Positions 26,907 through 35,478 of a stretch of DNA of 64,000 nt are shown here, in pieces; the first letter of the stretch is position 1; each line of letters opens with the position of its first letter. The position numbers and the translations under genes were made by a program. The stretch comes from CAYTGM01 sp964437365 (GTDB taxonomy: Bacteria > Sumerlaeota > Sumerlaeia > SLMS01). The DNA lies in assembly GCA_964437365.1 (NCBI GenBank), contig CAYTGM010000011.1:102261-166260 (forward strand), given 5' to 3'. The notes beneath the pieces are model-generated. The model did not search any database. It saw only the letters and a program-made list of their open reading frames with translations, and was not told the origin of the DNA.

Positions 26907-28139
26907 TTGACGATTCTTCAACGTTACGTCATAAAAGAATTGATCGGACCTGTCCTGATCAGTCTTCTTCTGTTCACCGTCCTTTTGCTTCTTAAGGAAC
27001 TCTTTGATATTGCAGAGAGGCTCCTCGAGGCGGGAGTTGGCTTCGATGTGTTCCTGCAGATCTTTGGTGTGCTGGCTCTTACCCTGCTGATTATCACGGT
27101 TCCCATGTCGACCCTCCTGGGTTCTCTCGTGGGAGTTGGGCGGCTGACTTCTGAGAATGAAATCCTTGCGATGCGGGCAGCCGGAATCCCCCTCCGTCGT
27201 ATCTTTCTCCCAACGTTTATTCTCGCAACCATCGCATCAGCTGGCCTGATGTACTTCTCCTTCACACCGTTGCCAAACCTGCTCTCAGGACTGAATGACC
27301 GCTATCGAGAGATCGCATTCGAAGCCGTCTCCCGACTCGAGCCAGGTCGCCTTTATGAAATCCCAACACCAACTAATGAAATTACTCTCTTCTACGAGCA
27401 GGAACTTCCCGCAGAAGATGGAGATGGTCCCTACACTCTGAGAATGTCTCAAGTTGCCATGCGCGCCTCTCAGGCGACTGAGTCAGAATCAGGGTTGGAA
27501 AGAACCGACCAGGAGACACTGATCTTCGCAGAAAGCGGAGTGATCCTCGGAGACTTCGAAGCAAGAAAGATTACTCTCATCTTGCAGAATGGCCTGGTCA
27601 TGCCGCTGGAACTTGTCACCGAATATGACGAGTTTGGCGAAGAGTTACGAGAGTTCAGAACAAACCCGGAGCAGCAGACCATGCTGAAGTTCGAACGCTC
27701 TGAGCGAGAAATCCTTCCAGAGATCGAGACAAATTCAAACCCCACCGATCCCGTATTTCTCACTCTTTCCGAGCTGTTTGGTGTCATTGAAGTTAAGCCA
27801 GATACACCGAAATGGAAGAATGAAGAAAGAAAACTTCTTTCTGATGACTGGCGGGTATATCTGACGGCTAGAAACGAAATCTATACACGTTTCACTCTTC
27901 CCTGGAGTGTTCTGGCCTTTGTCCTGATCGCAATCCCGCTGGCTGTTGAAATCAGACCCAAAGCGAAGACATTATCTTTCTTTATCGCTCTCGGGTTGTT
28001 AACACTTTACTACGTCATGTATACAACGGCAAGTGCGCTCGGAATGGCCCAAAGCCCGCTCACTCTGCCGGCATTCCTTTTTCCTAACATCTTTATTGCA
28101 GGTGTAGGTATATATCTCTTCTGGAGAGTTCAAAAGTGA
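26907..28139 (+). CDS. LptF/LptG-family lipopolysaccharide export permease
   Basis: 410 residues from TTG 26907. The YjgP/YjgQ plan is clear: an N-terminal amphipathic segment, three spans (~12-110) with the typical TVPMSTLLGSLVGVGRLTSENEILAMRAAGI segment (given in part), a periplasmic beta-jellyroll domain (~130-300) and three C-terminal spans ending at residue ~405. LptF and LptG pair in the inner membrane with the LptB ATPase to extract LPS and pass it to LptC/A. Only one permease gene is here; its partner and lptB are not in the window. It overlaps purC by four bases (GTGA). Whether it is F or G cannot be decided. Confidence 0.9.
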   Translation: MTILQRYVIKELIGPVLISLLLFTVLLLLKELFDIAERLLEAGVGFDVFLQIFGVLALTLLIITVPMSTLLGSLVGVGRLTSENEILAMRAAGIPLRRIFLPTFILATIASAGLMYFSFTPLPNLLSGLNDRYREIAFEAVSRLEPGRLYEIPTPTNEITLFYEQELPAEDGDGPYTLRMSQVAMRASQATESESGLERTDQETLIFAESGVILGDFEARKITLILQNGLVMPLELVTEYDEFGEELREFRTNPEQQTMLKFERSEREILPEIETNSNPTDPVFLTLSELFGVIEVKPDTPKWKNEERKLLSDDWRVYLTARNEIYTRFTLPWSVLAFVLIAIPLAVEIRPKAKTLSFFIALGLLTLYYVMYTTASALGMAQSPLTLPAFLFPNIFIAGVGIYLFWRVQK

Positions 28140-29047
28140 CGATATCTCCCCTTCGACAATCAGACATTAAAGGACTTCCTGTTCACCGAGGAAAGGTGAG
28201 GGATGTGTACGACCTCGGCGATAAACTTCTTGTCGTCGCCACAGATCGTGTTTCTGCATTTGATGCTGTCTTTCCTGATCCAATTCCTTTGAAGGGATAT
28301 GTCCTCACGCAAATCTCCAAGTGGTGGTTCAACAAGACAAAAGGGCTCGTACCGAATCATTATATCACTTCTGACTTCGCCAAGTACCCAGAAGAGCTTC
28401 AGCCTTATCGGGATCAGCTCGACGGCCGTTCCATGCTGGTTAAAAAAGCCAAACCGTTCATGGGCGAGTATATCGTTCGTGGATACCTTGATGGCTCAGC
28501 CTACAAACAGTATGAGTTTAACAAGATTGTCTGTGGGATCGAGCTGCTTGCAGGGCTTGAAAAACACTCAAGTTTCGGTGCTCCGCTCTTTACTCCTTCC
28601 ACTAAATCAGAGCAAGGTCATGATCTGAATGTTGACTTCCAGGAGTTCAATCGGATCGTTGGGGAAAAGGGCTCAAATAAAGGCCGTGAGTACTCAATCG
28701 CCCTCTATACCTATGCCCACAACCTGCTTTTTGAGCAGGGACTAGTTCTCTCTGATACCAAGTTCGAATTTGGCGAGCTTGAAGACGGAACAGTCATCCT
28801 CATCGACGAAGTTTTAACTCCTGACAGTTCACGCTTCTGGCTAAAGGAAACTTATGGACCAGGCAAAGACGCTGCAATTTCTCTCGATAAGCAGTATATA
28901 CGAGACTTCGTAGAAAAGTCCGGATGGGATAAGAACCCACCCGCGCCAAAGCTTCCTGAAGAAGTTATCAAGCAGACGACTGAACGTTATCTTAAAGCGT
29001 ACAAGATGATCACCGGGTCAGAGCTTGAGATTCCTGAGTCGTCCTGA
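28136..29047 (+). CDS. purC: Phosphoribosylaminoimidazole-succinocarboxamide synthase
   Basis: 303 residues, the longer eukaryote/actinobacteria-like form. It joins CAIR and aspartate with ATP in purine synthesis. Motifs: VHRGKVRDVYDLGDKLLVVATDRVSAFD (given in part), RSMLVKKAKPF, YIVRGYLDGSAYKQY, GHDLNVDFQEF and LIDEVLTPDSSRFW. It starts with GTG overlapping the permease stop. It ends 46 bases from the convergent tmk-like gene with no clear hairpin between. Confidence 0.97.
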   Translation: MTISPLRQSDIKGLPVHRGKVRDVYDLGDKLLVVATDRVSAFDAVFPDPIPLKGYVLTQISKWWFNKTKGLVPNHYITSDFAKYPEELQPYRDQLDGRSMLVKKAKPFMGEYIVRGYLDGSAYKQYEFNKIVCGIELLAGLEKHSSFGAPLFTPSTKSEQGHDLNVDFQEFNRIVGEKGSNKGREYSIALYTYAHNLLFEQGLVLSDTKFEFGELEDGTVILIDEVLTPDSSRFWLKETYGPGKDAAISLDKQYIRDFVEKSGWDKNPPAPKLPEEVIKQTTERYLKAYKMITGSELEIPESS

Positions 29048-29093
29048 TAAAGATTACACAGGTACGAAGCCAGGACACCCTTGCTGGAATTAA

Positions 29094-29744
29094 TTACTTC
29101 AGGCGTTCGCACACCTCAGCGTGGATCTTATCTGCTGTCTCATCAACATCGCCTGTGCTGTCGACCTCGATAACTCGTTCGCGAACAGGTTCGAGGATCC
29201 GACGATAGTTATCCCAGACGCGGCGCAGCTCCTCTTCCTTCTCATAAACCTCTCTTACATCCCTCTTGCCGAGGCGCTCCAGCGAAACCTCAATCGGACA
29301 AGTGACAAAGACAATGATCCTTGGAAGAGGAAAGATGCGGTTTAGGTTAAGAATGAGCTCCAAGTGTTCGGGAGTGCGTGAGTTATATGCGGCCGATGAA
29401 AATAAATAGCGGGTGGATATAGCGAGCATTCCTTTGTCAATTGTAGGAATAATCCCATCAACATCATTGTACAGATGATCGTGGCGATCTGCGGCAAATA
29501 GATAGGCTAATTCGCGATCACGAATGGCCGTGTCTGTACTGACATGCAATCTTCCTCGCATGATCTGGCGAATCAGAGTGCCGATGGGCCCAGGAGTAGG
29601 CTCACAGGAAAGCTGGACTTTCCTGCCTTCTCTTCGAAGACGTTTCGCCAGCCTTTCCGACTGAGTCGAACTGCCGGATCCATCAAGTCCCTCAAAGACA
29701 ATAAAGTTGTTCAGAGTTTCGTTTGAATAGCTGATTTCGGACAA
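29094..29744 (-). CDS. tmk: Thymidylate kinase-like protein with degenerate P-loop
   Basis: 216 residues of normal Tmk length and order: P-loop strand NNFIVFEGLDGSG, CEPTPGPIGTLIRQIM, a DRELAYLFAADRHDH helix, the nucleoside-site loop and FVTCPIEVSLERLGKRD. The Walker A lysine is replaced: GLDGSGSST has Ser25 where GK[ST] is expected. The DRY motif that binds dTMP reads STRYLFSS (Thr111 for Asp), and YQG is YNS. Some bacterial Tmks tolerate Thr at the P-loop Lys, so activity is possible, but two changed landmarks are notable. Whether another tmk exists in the genome decides its role. It is monocistronic and convergent with purC. Confidence 0.82.
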   Translation of the reverse strand: MSEISYSNETLNNFIVFEGLDGSGSSTQSERLAKRLRREGRKVQLSCEPTPGPIGTLIRQIMRGRLHVSTDTAIRDRELAYLFAADRHDHLYNDVDGIIPTIDKGMLAISTRYLFSSAAYNSRTPEHLELILNLNRIFPLPRIIVFVTCPIEVSLERLGKRDVREVYEKEEELRRVWDNYRRILEPVRERVIEVDSTGDVDETADKIHAEVCERLK

Positions 29745-29972
29745 TCGAGATAGAACTCACTTCCAGAAAAGTTAGATGGAGAGATGAATACATCCGAAAT
29801 GTGCGGTAAAGCCTAGAGTGAGCTTCAGAAGAAATGGTTAGCTAGAGGGTGAGCGAGAGGGATGGATTGGTGTGCCTGGAAACGCAGTCACAGAGGTGCT
29901 TTTTCGAGGCTTCCAGACGCTCAGAGCCACTGCTCGTCGCCAGCATGTAATGAGCAGGAGTTCACCCTAAGA

Positions 29973-30635
29973 TTAGCTTCTTTCGGTCTCATCTTTCCTG
30001 ACAGACAAGTCAGGAGTAGGAATTCCCGGCAAAGCTTTCAGGACGGTGCTCTTGAGTCGATTGGCAGAGCCCGTAAACAACTGTCTTGGTTCGGCTTCCT
30101 TCGTGGTCGCAGTGGCAGCGTCCTCCTCAGCAAAGAGAGAGGAAATATTCAGCGAACTCTTAAGGGAAATCTTTGGCATACCGACCACATTATATTTCTC
30201 AACATCAACGCGATCACTGAGTGGTTCCATGGCATAGGAGAAACGCAAACGGTTCAAAAAAAGTGAGTCTGGATTCGGGACTTTCAGGTTTGGAATTCTC
30301 GCCATGGCTTTGTTCAAATCTTCTGCAAGCTGCGATCCAGCCGATTGATCGGTCATCTCTGGCTCGTTTGCCACACGCATATATCCCCAGAATACAACCG
30401 CCAGTGGAATCATAACCGCTGCAAGACGAAGCATTTGTCCTGTCACCGTCATTCGTCTGAGGACTCTTGACGAATCTTCACGGGAAACCTGAGACATGAC
30501 TCCTTCAGTAAAGTTCTTCCCGAGGCTCACTTCCTCTTCAGCGACTTCTGAGAGAAGAGCTTCAAATTCTTCATCGAAGCCGTTGTTTTCTTCATGATCT
30601 TGCGAAAAAGTATCATTCATCTTTGATTGATTCAT
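29973..30635 (-). CDS. Probable membrane anti-sigma factor
   Basis: 220 residues of no family I can name. An acidic cytoplasmic N-terminal segment (~1-65) precedes one membrane span (LRLAAVMIPLAVVFWGYMRVA, ~70-88, given in part) and a ~130-residue extracytoplasmic tail without cysteines. The four-base overlap with the upstream ECF sigma gene and this topology are typical of anti-sigma factors that hold their sigma factor until an envelope signal. No zinc HHCC motif is visible. The role is inferred from position and topology only. Confidence 0.6.
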   Translation of the reverse strand: MNQSKMNDTFSQDHEENNGFDEEFEALLSEVAEEEVSLGKNFTEGVMSQVSREDSSRVLRRMTVTGQMLRLAAVMIPLAVVFWGYMRVANEPEMTDQSAGSQLAEDLNKAMARIPNLKVPNPDSLFLNRLRFSYAMEPLSDRVDVEKYNVVGMPKISLKSSLNISSLFAEEDAATATTKEAEPRQLFTGSANRLKSTVLKALPGIPTPDLSVRKDETERS

Positions 30636-31309
30636 CGATCTCTCCCACCTGGCTTTTCAAGTTCGAGAAGGTGGTTCTTGATTTCTCTCTTCAAGCGGTG
30701 AAGTATCGTTCCAACTGTCGAAACGGGGCGGTTTGTAATGCTTGAGATTTCATTCAGACTCAGGTGCTCGTGGTAGAAAAGGTGGAAAATGGTTTGCTTT
30801 TCACTATCCCTGGTTTTCAGAAAGCTGCGGATCAGTTGAACCTGCTCTCTTTGTATAGCCAGGTGGTCAGGCTGTTTGGATGGAGGCTGTGCCAACATGT
30901 TGCTTTCCGGGTCAAGTTCCATCTCGCGTTGTTTTCCGGCGGTTTTTCTGCCATGGTCAATTCTCAATCGATAAGCAATTGTATAGATCCACGTAACAAA
31001 GGATTTGTTGGAGTCATACCTGCTGAGATTCTTATAGATTTTGATAAATGTTTCTTGTGTCAGATCTTCGGCTTCCTCTCTTGATTTCACACCCTTCAAT
31101 TGAAAGAGGAAAAGACGGTCCTTGTAGGTATCAACGATTCTGGAAAATGACTCTGTGCGGCCATTCAGCACAGCGTTGACCCAGCGATGTACTTGTTCTT
31201 CGTCACTCGTTTCTTCCGAGTGATTCGTCGCCGGATTCATCGTCACGGGTCCTGCCATGGGAGTCAGATCAGCTGAGGAGAAGGCGCTTTTTCGTATGGT
31301 ATTTTCCAC
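30632..31309 (-). CDS. ECF-type RNA polymerase sigma factor
   Basis: 225 residues from GTG 31309; ATG 31258 would trim a poorly conserved N-terminus. Region 2 is at ~55-125 (DRLFLFQLKGVKSREEAEDL, FIKIYKNLSRYD, FVTWIYTIAYRLRID). Region 4 is at ~160-215, with the helix-turn-helix LSLNEISSITNRPVSTVGTI. This is a sigma-70 family group 4 factor (RpoE/SigW-like). It lies between a secreted protein gene (20 bases upstream) and a membrane protein gene overlapping by four bases, which together suggest an envelope-sensing regulon. Its own target promoters were not identified. Confidence 0.92.
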   Translation of the reverse strand: MENTIRKSAFSSADLTPMAGPVTMNPATNHSEETSDEEQVHRWVNAVLNGRTESFSRIVDTYKDRLFLFQLKGVKSREEAEDLTQETFIKIYKNLSRYDSNKSFVTWIYTIAYRLRIDHGRKTAGKQREMELDPESNMLAQPPSKQPDHLAIQREQVQLIRSFLKTRDSEKQTIFHLFYHEHLSLNEISSITNRPVSTVGTILHRLKREIKNHLLELEKPGGRDR

Positions 31310-31329
31310 GCGGAGTCTTTCCGTTAAAT

Positions 31330-32238
31330 CTATCTTGTGGCTTCAATAGCTAGCGGTAAGATCTCTTCATTGTCGAGGATCATCTGAACCGAAACTGCAT
31401 TCTCAAGACTGCTCTCCGAGATTTCGCTCGATTCTGCCAGTTTTCGCCATACCTCTTTCTCCGTCTGAAGAAGGGCGAAGGACTTTAATCCTTCCAACAT
31501 TTTTTTCATATGTTGTGTCTGCTCTGATTCGTTCATTTGAATAAAAACTGTCAGTTCAGACTTGTTATCTGGGGTGTCAATTCTGAGGATGGCGTTCTCA
31601 ACTTCAAGAGCACGAAAGAGTTCTCCCAGTTCATGCTCTTCAGGTTTCTGGATAACAGCCCAGGCCGTAGCATCCGGAAATGAAGATTGTATATATGCAC
31701 CCAGGCGAGAACGGAGGAACCCGTTGTCGGACTCCTCGTAGCTTTCGATGGCGTTCCCCATTCTTCTGGAGCTTTGCGTAAAGATGATTGTTGTATCATT
31801 CAGGAACGTGGCATACTTTTCACCATCATCGCTCCAATGGTGGATTATATAGCCATCCTTCTGGAGCTTTTCATAGCTTTCACTCAAGCGAACCAGAGAT
31901 GTCAGTCTGTCCTGGTCAAAGTTTCCTTTTACGCAGAGAGCGATCGTTTCTTCCTGATCAATATCACCCACCAGCGAAATCTCATGTATATCCGACTTTA
32001 CATCAACACCGGTCAAAACCCTGATCGCATCCATTTTGTCCTCATTCAGGAATTCATCTCCCCCTTGATCCATGATCTCTTTAAAAAGATCAGATTCCAT
32101 CAGGGTTGAAGCCTCGACATAGGCGATGAGTTCTGCGTCTTCAGGAGCGTGCTTCAGAAGATCAGCTGGGGCCGCCGTGAGGGACCCTGTCATTGTTGCG
32201 AATAAGGCAAAAGTTAAAGTCCATTTAAGAAAATTCAT
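31330..32238 (-). CDS. Secreted protein of unknown function, first gene of the sigma operon
   Basis: 302 residues from ATG 32238, chosen because AGGAGA lies eight bases upstream; the frame extends to 32301 without a better site. A signal peptide (MNFLKWTLTFALFATMTGS, cleavage near LTAAP) is clear. The mature protein is acidic and alpha/beta, with repeated pieces such as ELIAYVEASTLMES, HEISLVGDID and DATAWAVIQKP. This resembles large uncharacterised periplasmic families with DUF3352-like repeats, but I do not recognise it firmly. It precedes the ECF sigma gene by 20 bases on the same strand, so it may be a sensor input, a target of the sigma factor or both. Confidence 0.7.
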   Translation of the reverse strand: MNFLKWTLTFALFATMTGSLTAAPADLLKHAPEDAELIAYVEASTLMESDLFKEIMDQGGDEFLNEDKMDAIRVLTGVDVKSDIHEISLVGDIDQEETIALCVKGNFDQDRLTSLVRLSESYEKLQKDGYIIHHWSDDGEKYATFLNDTTIIFTQSSRRMGNAIESYEESDNGFLRSRLGAYIQSSFPDATAWAVIQKPEEHELGELFRALEVENAILRIDTPDNKSELTVFIQMNESEQTQHMKKMLEGLKSFALLQTEKEVWRKLAESSEISESSLENAVSVQMILDNEEILPLAIEATR

Positions 32239-32369
32239 ATTTTGTTCTCCTGGTGAGAGATTCTTCTTCGAGTCAGCATCAAAGCGCCCTTCCGCAGGCA
32301 CTTTCTACTCATCTCTTACGAGTGCGGGAACAAATTTTTTCAAATAAATGTGAATGAAGTGATTTTTCT

Positions 32370-33443
32370 TTAAAGACTCTTCAACCAGCTGCTGAAAGTC
32401 TTCACTTCGTTGGGTAGATCAGAGATGGAAAGAATCTTTCCGCCTGCGTCTGAAGTAGACTTAAGAAAGAGAGCTTCTTCCGGCTCCATCTCGATGATCT
32501 CCTTGAAGGACGTTCGAAATACGTTGTAGTCACTAAAGCCAAATCTCGAAGCGATCTGCTGAGGAGAGACTTTCTCCGGGTCAGCCTGTGCAAGAACATG
32601 AAAGGCTCGCTTGATCTTCTCTGAGCGGATATACTTTACAACGCCTCCTTCCTCCTCGAAGTTGCGGTAAACAGTCGCTCTGGAACAGTTGAAGGCTTCG
32701 CATATAGAACGAACTCCCAGCCTCGGCTTTTCGATATTCTCCAGGAGAAAAGCCTTCATTGAGGCACCTAGAGCGGAATTGATATGATTCATAAACTTCG
32801 TTGTAGGGCGTGAGGAAAGCATTCCATTCAGCATCCCGAGGAAACCGGAAGACATCGTTGTCGCATCTTCCTGGGCGGCCGTCGGGAGTTCATTGAGAAG
32901 CGAGCGAATCGAGGAGCTCAGGACTCTGCCTGCAGCGGTATCAGATGACCAACTGATGAACGGCGATTTTTCATAGATCTCATTACTTGAAATGATCAAC
33001 TCTCTTGGAATCGCAACGCAGACAACTTCACAGCGCGAACTTTCTGTCTTAAACTCATGTGCCCAGTCTCTCAGAATAATATTCCCGGGAGTTACGAGGT
33101 GTTCTTCGGATCCCATCTGGATTTTCTCGCTGCCACTGAGGAACAGCTGCAGAAGCATGAAGTCGTTGGTTCCACTGCCGATATGCTTGTTGTCTCGTAT
33201 ATAACGCGTTGGTGAGAAATGGCTTCTAGCCACAAGCAGCTTTTTGAGCAACCAGACGGTAGAGCCAGCGGTATAATCTTTCGGATCGTGAACGGATTCA
33301 ATATGATGAACCGGGGCGGTCGCTTCTTTCCAGGCTTCGAATTGATGCTCACCCGATACGTTTGCCCCATTAACTTGAATTTTCGGGATACCTAGAAATG
33401 CGGGTTCATTTTTATCTTCAGTGGTCTGAAGTTCAGTACTCAT
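32370..33443 (-). CDS. AraC-family transcriptional regulator
   Basis: 357 residues. The N-terminal ~220 residues look like the AraC-binding-like (NphR/FeaR type) cupin domain: FLSGSEKIQMGSEEHLVTPG, ILRDWAHEFKTES. The C-terminal ~100 residues are a double helix-turn-helix: VRSICEAFNCSRATVYRNFEE and QQIASRFGFSDYNVFRTSFKE (given in part), with the FxxxxxxPEE tail. Regulators of this type often respond to small aromatic or amine ligands; the ligand is unknown. It lies 131 bases before the sigma operon on the same strand. Its own upstream region carries the operator-like module at 33587-33620. Confidence 0.9.
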   Translation of the reverse strand: MSTELQTTEDKNEPAFLGIPKIQVNGANVSGEHQFEAWKEATAPVHHIESVHDPKDYTAGSTVWLLKKLLVARSHFSPTRYIRDNKHIGSGTNDFMLLQLFLSGSEKIQMGSEEHLVTPGNIILRDWAHEFKTESSRCEVVCVAIPRELIISSNEIYEKSPFISWSSDTAAGRVLSSSIRSLLNELPTAAQEDATTMSSGFLGMLNGMLSSRPTTKFMNHINSALGASMKAFLLENIEKPRLGVRSICEAFNCSRATVYRNFEEEGGVVKYIRSEKIKRAFHVLAQADPEKVSPQQIASRFGFSDYNVFRTSFKEIIEMEPEEALFLKSTSDAGGKILSISDLPNEVKTFSSWLKSL

Positions 33444-33586
33444 AGTTTCTTTGCCCGTCTCTACACGGATGAGTGGGTTTTGCGAACAACGTTTTGTTTT
33501 GCACTTTTAATATTTTATGCAATCTGCCGCGCGTCCATCTCTCTTAACGGGCCATTAAAGACGAACGATGATTATTGTCAACGAAA

Positions 33587-33620
33587 GAAGATTTCTTTTA
33601 GATTCGTAACCGCTTACATC
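33587..33620 (-). promoter_or_regulatory. 12-base box plus LacI-type palindrome upstream of the AraC-type regulator
   Basis: GAAGATTTCTTT (33587-33598) and then CGTAACCGCTTACA (33605-33618), followed by TC. Both elements match the pair upstream of the diguanylate cyclase (13464-13496), but the order is reversed. TTGACA is present on the minus strand at 33581-33576 as a possible -35, without a good -10. Confidence 0.5.
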
Positions 33621-33678
33621 TCCGAGCGTTTACTAGAGCTCTCTGGCTCAATAAACCCGCAATCAACCTTGAACTGTC

Positions 33679-33727
33679 CTGCATGGAACATGCATCGGAA
33701 TGCATGTTAAATGCATGTTCTATGCAG
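33679..33727. repeat. 17-base inverted repeat rich in GCATG
   Basis: CTGCATGGAACATGCAT (33679-33695) pairs with ATGCATGTTCTATGCAG (33711-33727). The single non-Watson-Crick pair is G-U. The 15-base loop itself contains ATGCATG. No T-run follows on either strand, so an operator or structured leader is likelier than a terminator. A CTGC-rich relative lies at 13640-13692. Confidence 0.6.
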
Positions 33728-33737
33728 GGTATAAGCA

Positions 33738-34180
33738 GGTTAATTGAAACCAGAGCAGCAAATACGTTGTATGGCTCAGCCCAACATAAAGCCGACGTGT
33801 AAAAGTGTTCGTTTCTCGATTTATGTACGCGCTTTCAAATTCAACGGACAAAGGGCTCTTTCCCTAGATTCAATCAAACTCAGGAATTATCGCTCAAAAA
33901 GCAAATTATTCCGTTCGTGGAATATATTCCCCCAAACCAGAAGGAATTCCCCGAATTGGAATCTTGAACCCTCAAGTTCTTCCGATGTCCTCAATCTCAG
34001 ATGTGATCGGATCTTCGCGACAGGTCGAATGATAGGCAGAACCACCGAAAGTCTTTCAGGTCTTGCGGAGCTCTTCATTAATAGTAGGGACCAGCCAAGT
34101 CTCAAAGCTTCTTCATCAGTACTTTGACATACAGAGATCAGGGTACTGGATTATTGGTCTCACCGGAGAATATTTCTTGT
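33738..34180. other. Gap without a supported gene
   Basis: About 440 bases between the repeat and the O-antigen ligase stop. Open frames exist on both strands, but their translations are low in structure, lack ribosome sites and match nothing I know. One AT-rich stretch (33895-33935) has no good promoter match. Confidence 0.4.
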
Positions 34181-35473
34181 TCACTCAGATATCTTTTTCT
34201 GACCAATCGAGGCGGGTATGATTCCCATCAGCAGCCACCAGTTGTGAGCAACATGCTCTTCATTCATGTAATACACGATGCCAATGAAAAGAAGAGACAG
34301 AACTCCTGCCAGAACAGGTGCTGCACCGGGGCAGGCCTCCATCAAGGACTGGTCTTTGACGATGATAAACCCGTGATAGATCAGAAGAATAAAAAAGAAC
34401 AGATAGGCAAGAAAGCCCAGGATTCCAACCTCGGCAAGAGTCTGAAGATAAAAGTTATGCAGGTCAGGCTGAGGGCGGTCTGTCATCAATGGATAGACAT
34501 CAGCCGCATCGGATTTCAAGAAGATGTTCCCTCCAAAGCCCACACCGGTAACAGGGTTTTCGCTGATCGCCTTCCACCCCTGCTCCCACAGTTCGAAGCG
34601 TCTTGAAAAAAGAAGGTTTGGATCTGATCGATGCTCGATCATCGTCATTGCTCGATTACGGACTGATGGGGAGAGGAAGCTCACCGGAATCAGCACCAGA
34701 ACCGGAAGCAGCACTGCATACCATTTAACACGATGCATCAATAGAATGAGGATTGATCCCCCCAGACAGGCCACCCAGGCACCCCTTGATTTCGTCAGGG
34801 CGAGGTAATAGACCGAAAAGACAAGTACCAGGGCCAGCAGGACAACCCAGCCGTGTTTCTTCTCTTTCATGGAACGCCAAAGGAGGGAAATAGCCATCGG
34901 AACCGCCAGGATGAAGACCATCGCCGACCGTGTGTAGCTCATCAGAAGACCTTCGGCCCGGTAGTATATATTCCCGGACTCATCCTGAGCCTGAAAGACA
35001 TAATCGCTTGCTTTCTCAATCACACCAAGTTTTTCAAGAGGTTCAGCGAAATAGAAAAGGATAATTCCCGCCAGAGCACTGACCCCGACGGATAAAACAA
35101 AGGCCGAGACAAGAAAGTCCTGTTTAACTCGATCTGTCGCCCAGACGGCGACTGTCAGGAAGAGAAGCCCGTACCAAAGGTGTTGTCGTCCGAAGGTTTC
35201 GAAGCTGTATTCTCGATCGAGAGAAAAAGCGCAGGAAATCACAATGGCTGTATACACGAGTCCCAGCGCTATCACCGTTGACTTGATCCTTGTCAGCGAA
35301 AACCAGCCTTTGAATAAACCAATCACAAAGGTGAATAACGGTATTGTTGAGAAGAGAATCCTACTCGCTGCTGAATTATTCTCCAGCAGATTGACGAATG
35401 TCAGACAGGCCAGGCTGATTCCCATTACCCAGAACAGGCGGTCGCGGGGTGGTCCCTCCAAATTAATACTCAT
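34181..35473 (-). CDS. O-antigen ligase / Wzy-type membrane protein
   Basis: 430 residues with about eleven to twelve membrane spans. The Wzy_C/WaaL signature is present: LALTKSRGAWVACLGGSILILL (given in part), then a periplasmic loop and FELWEQGWKAISENPVTGVGFGG, followed by the HNFYLQTLAEVGILGFLAYL segment. These proteins transfer or polymerise undecaprenyl-linked glycans onto lipid A core or other acceptors. It is separated by only 5 bases from the glycosyltransferase gene upstream, so they form an operon. Ligase and polymerase cannot be told apart by eye. Confidence 0.88.
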   Translation of the reverse strand: MSINLEGPPRDRLFWVMGISLACLTFVNLLENNSAASRILFSTIPLFTFVIGLFKGWFSLTRIKSTVIALGLVYTAIVISCAFSLDREYSFETFGRQHLWYGLLFLTVAVWATDRVKQDFLVSAFVLSVGVSALAGIILFYFAEPLEKLGVIEKASDYVFQAQDESGNIYYRAEGLLMSYTRSAMVFILAVPMAISLLWRSMKEKKHGWVVLLALVLVFSVYYLALTKSRGAWVACLGGSILILLMHRVKWYAVLLPVLVLIPVSFLSPSVRNRAMTMIEHRSDPNLLFSRRFELWEQGWKAISENPVTGVGFGGNIFLKSDAADVYPLMTDRPQPDLHNFYLQTLAEVGILGFLAYLFFFILLIYHGFIIVKDQSLMEACPGAAPVLAGVLSLLFIGIVYYMNEEHVAHNWWLLMGIIPASIGQKKISE

Positions 35474-35478
35474 TCAAC

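Noticed and set aside
33679..33727. Rho-independent terminator
   Set aside because: The stem is long and strong, but no T-run follows it on either strand, and it is far from any gene end.
33744..34127. A 127-codon open frame on the plus strand and a shorter one on the minus strand in the gap after the GCATG hairpin
   Set aside because: No ribosome site, no domain or hydrophobic pattern, biased residue content, and both frames overlap each other in non-conserved-looking DNA.
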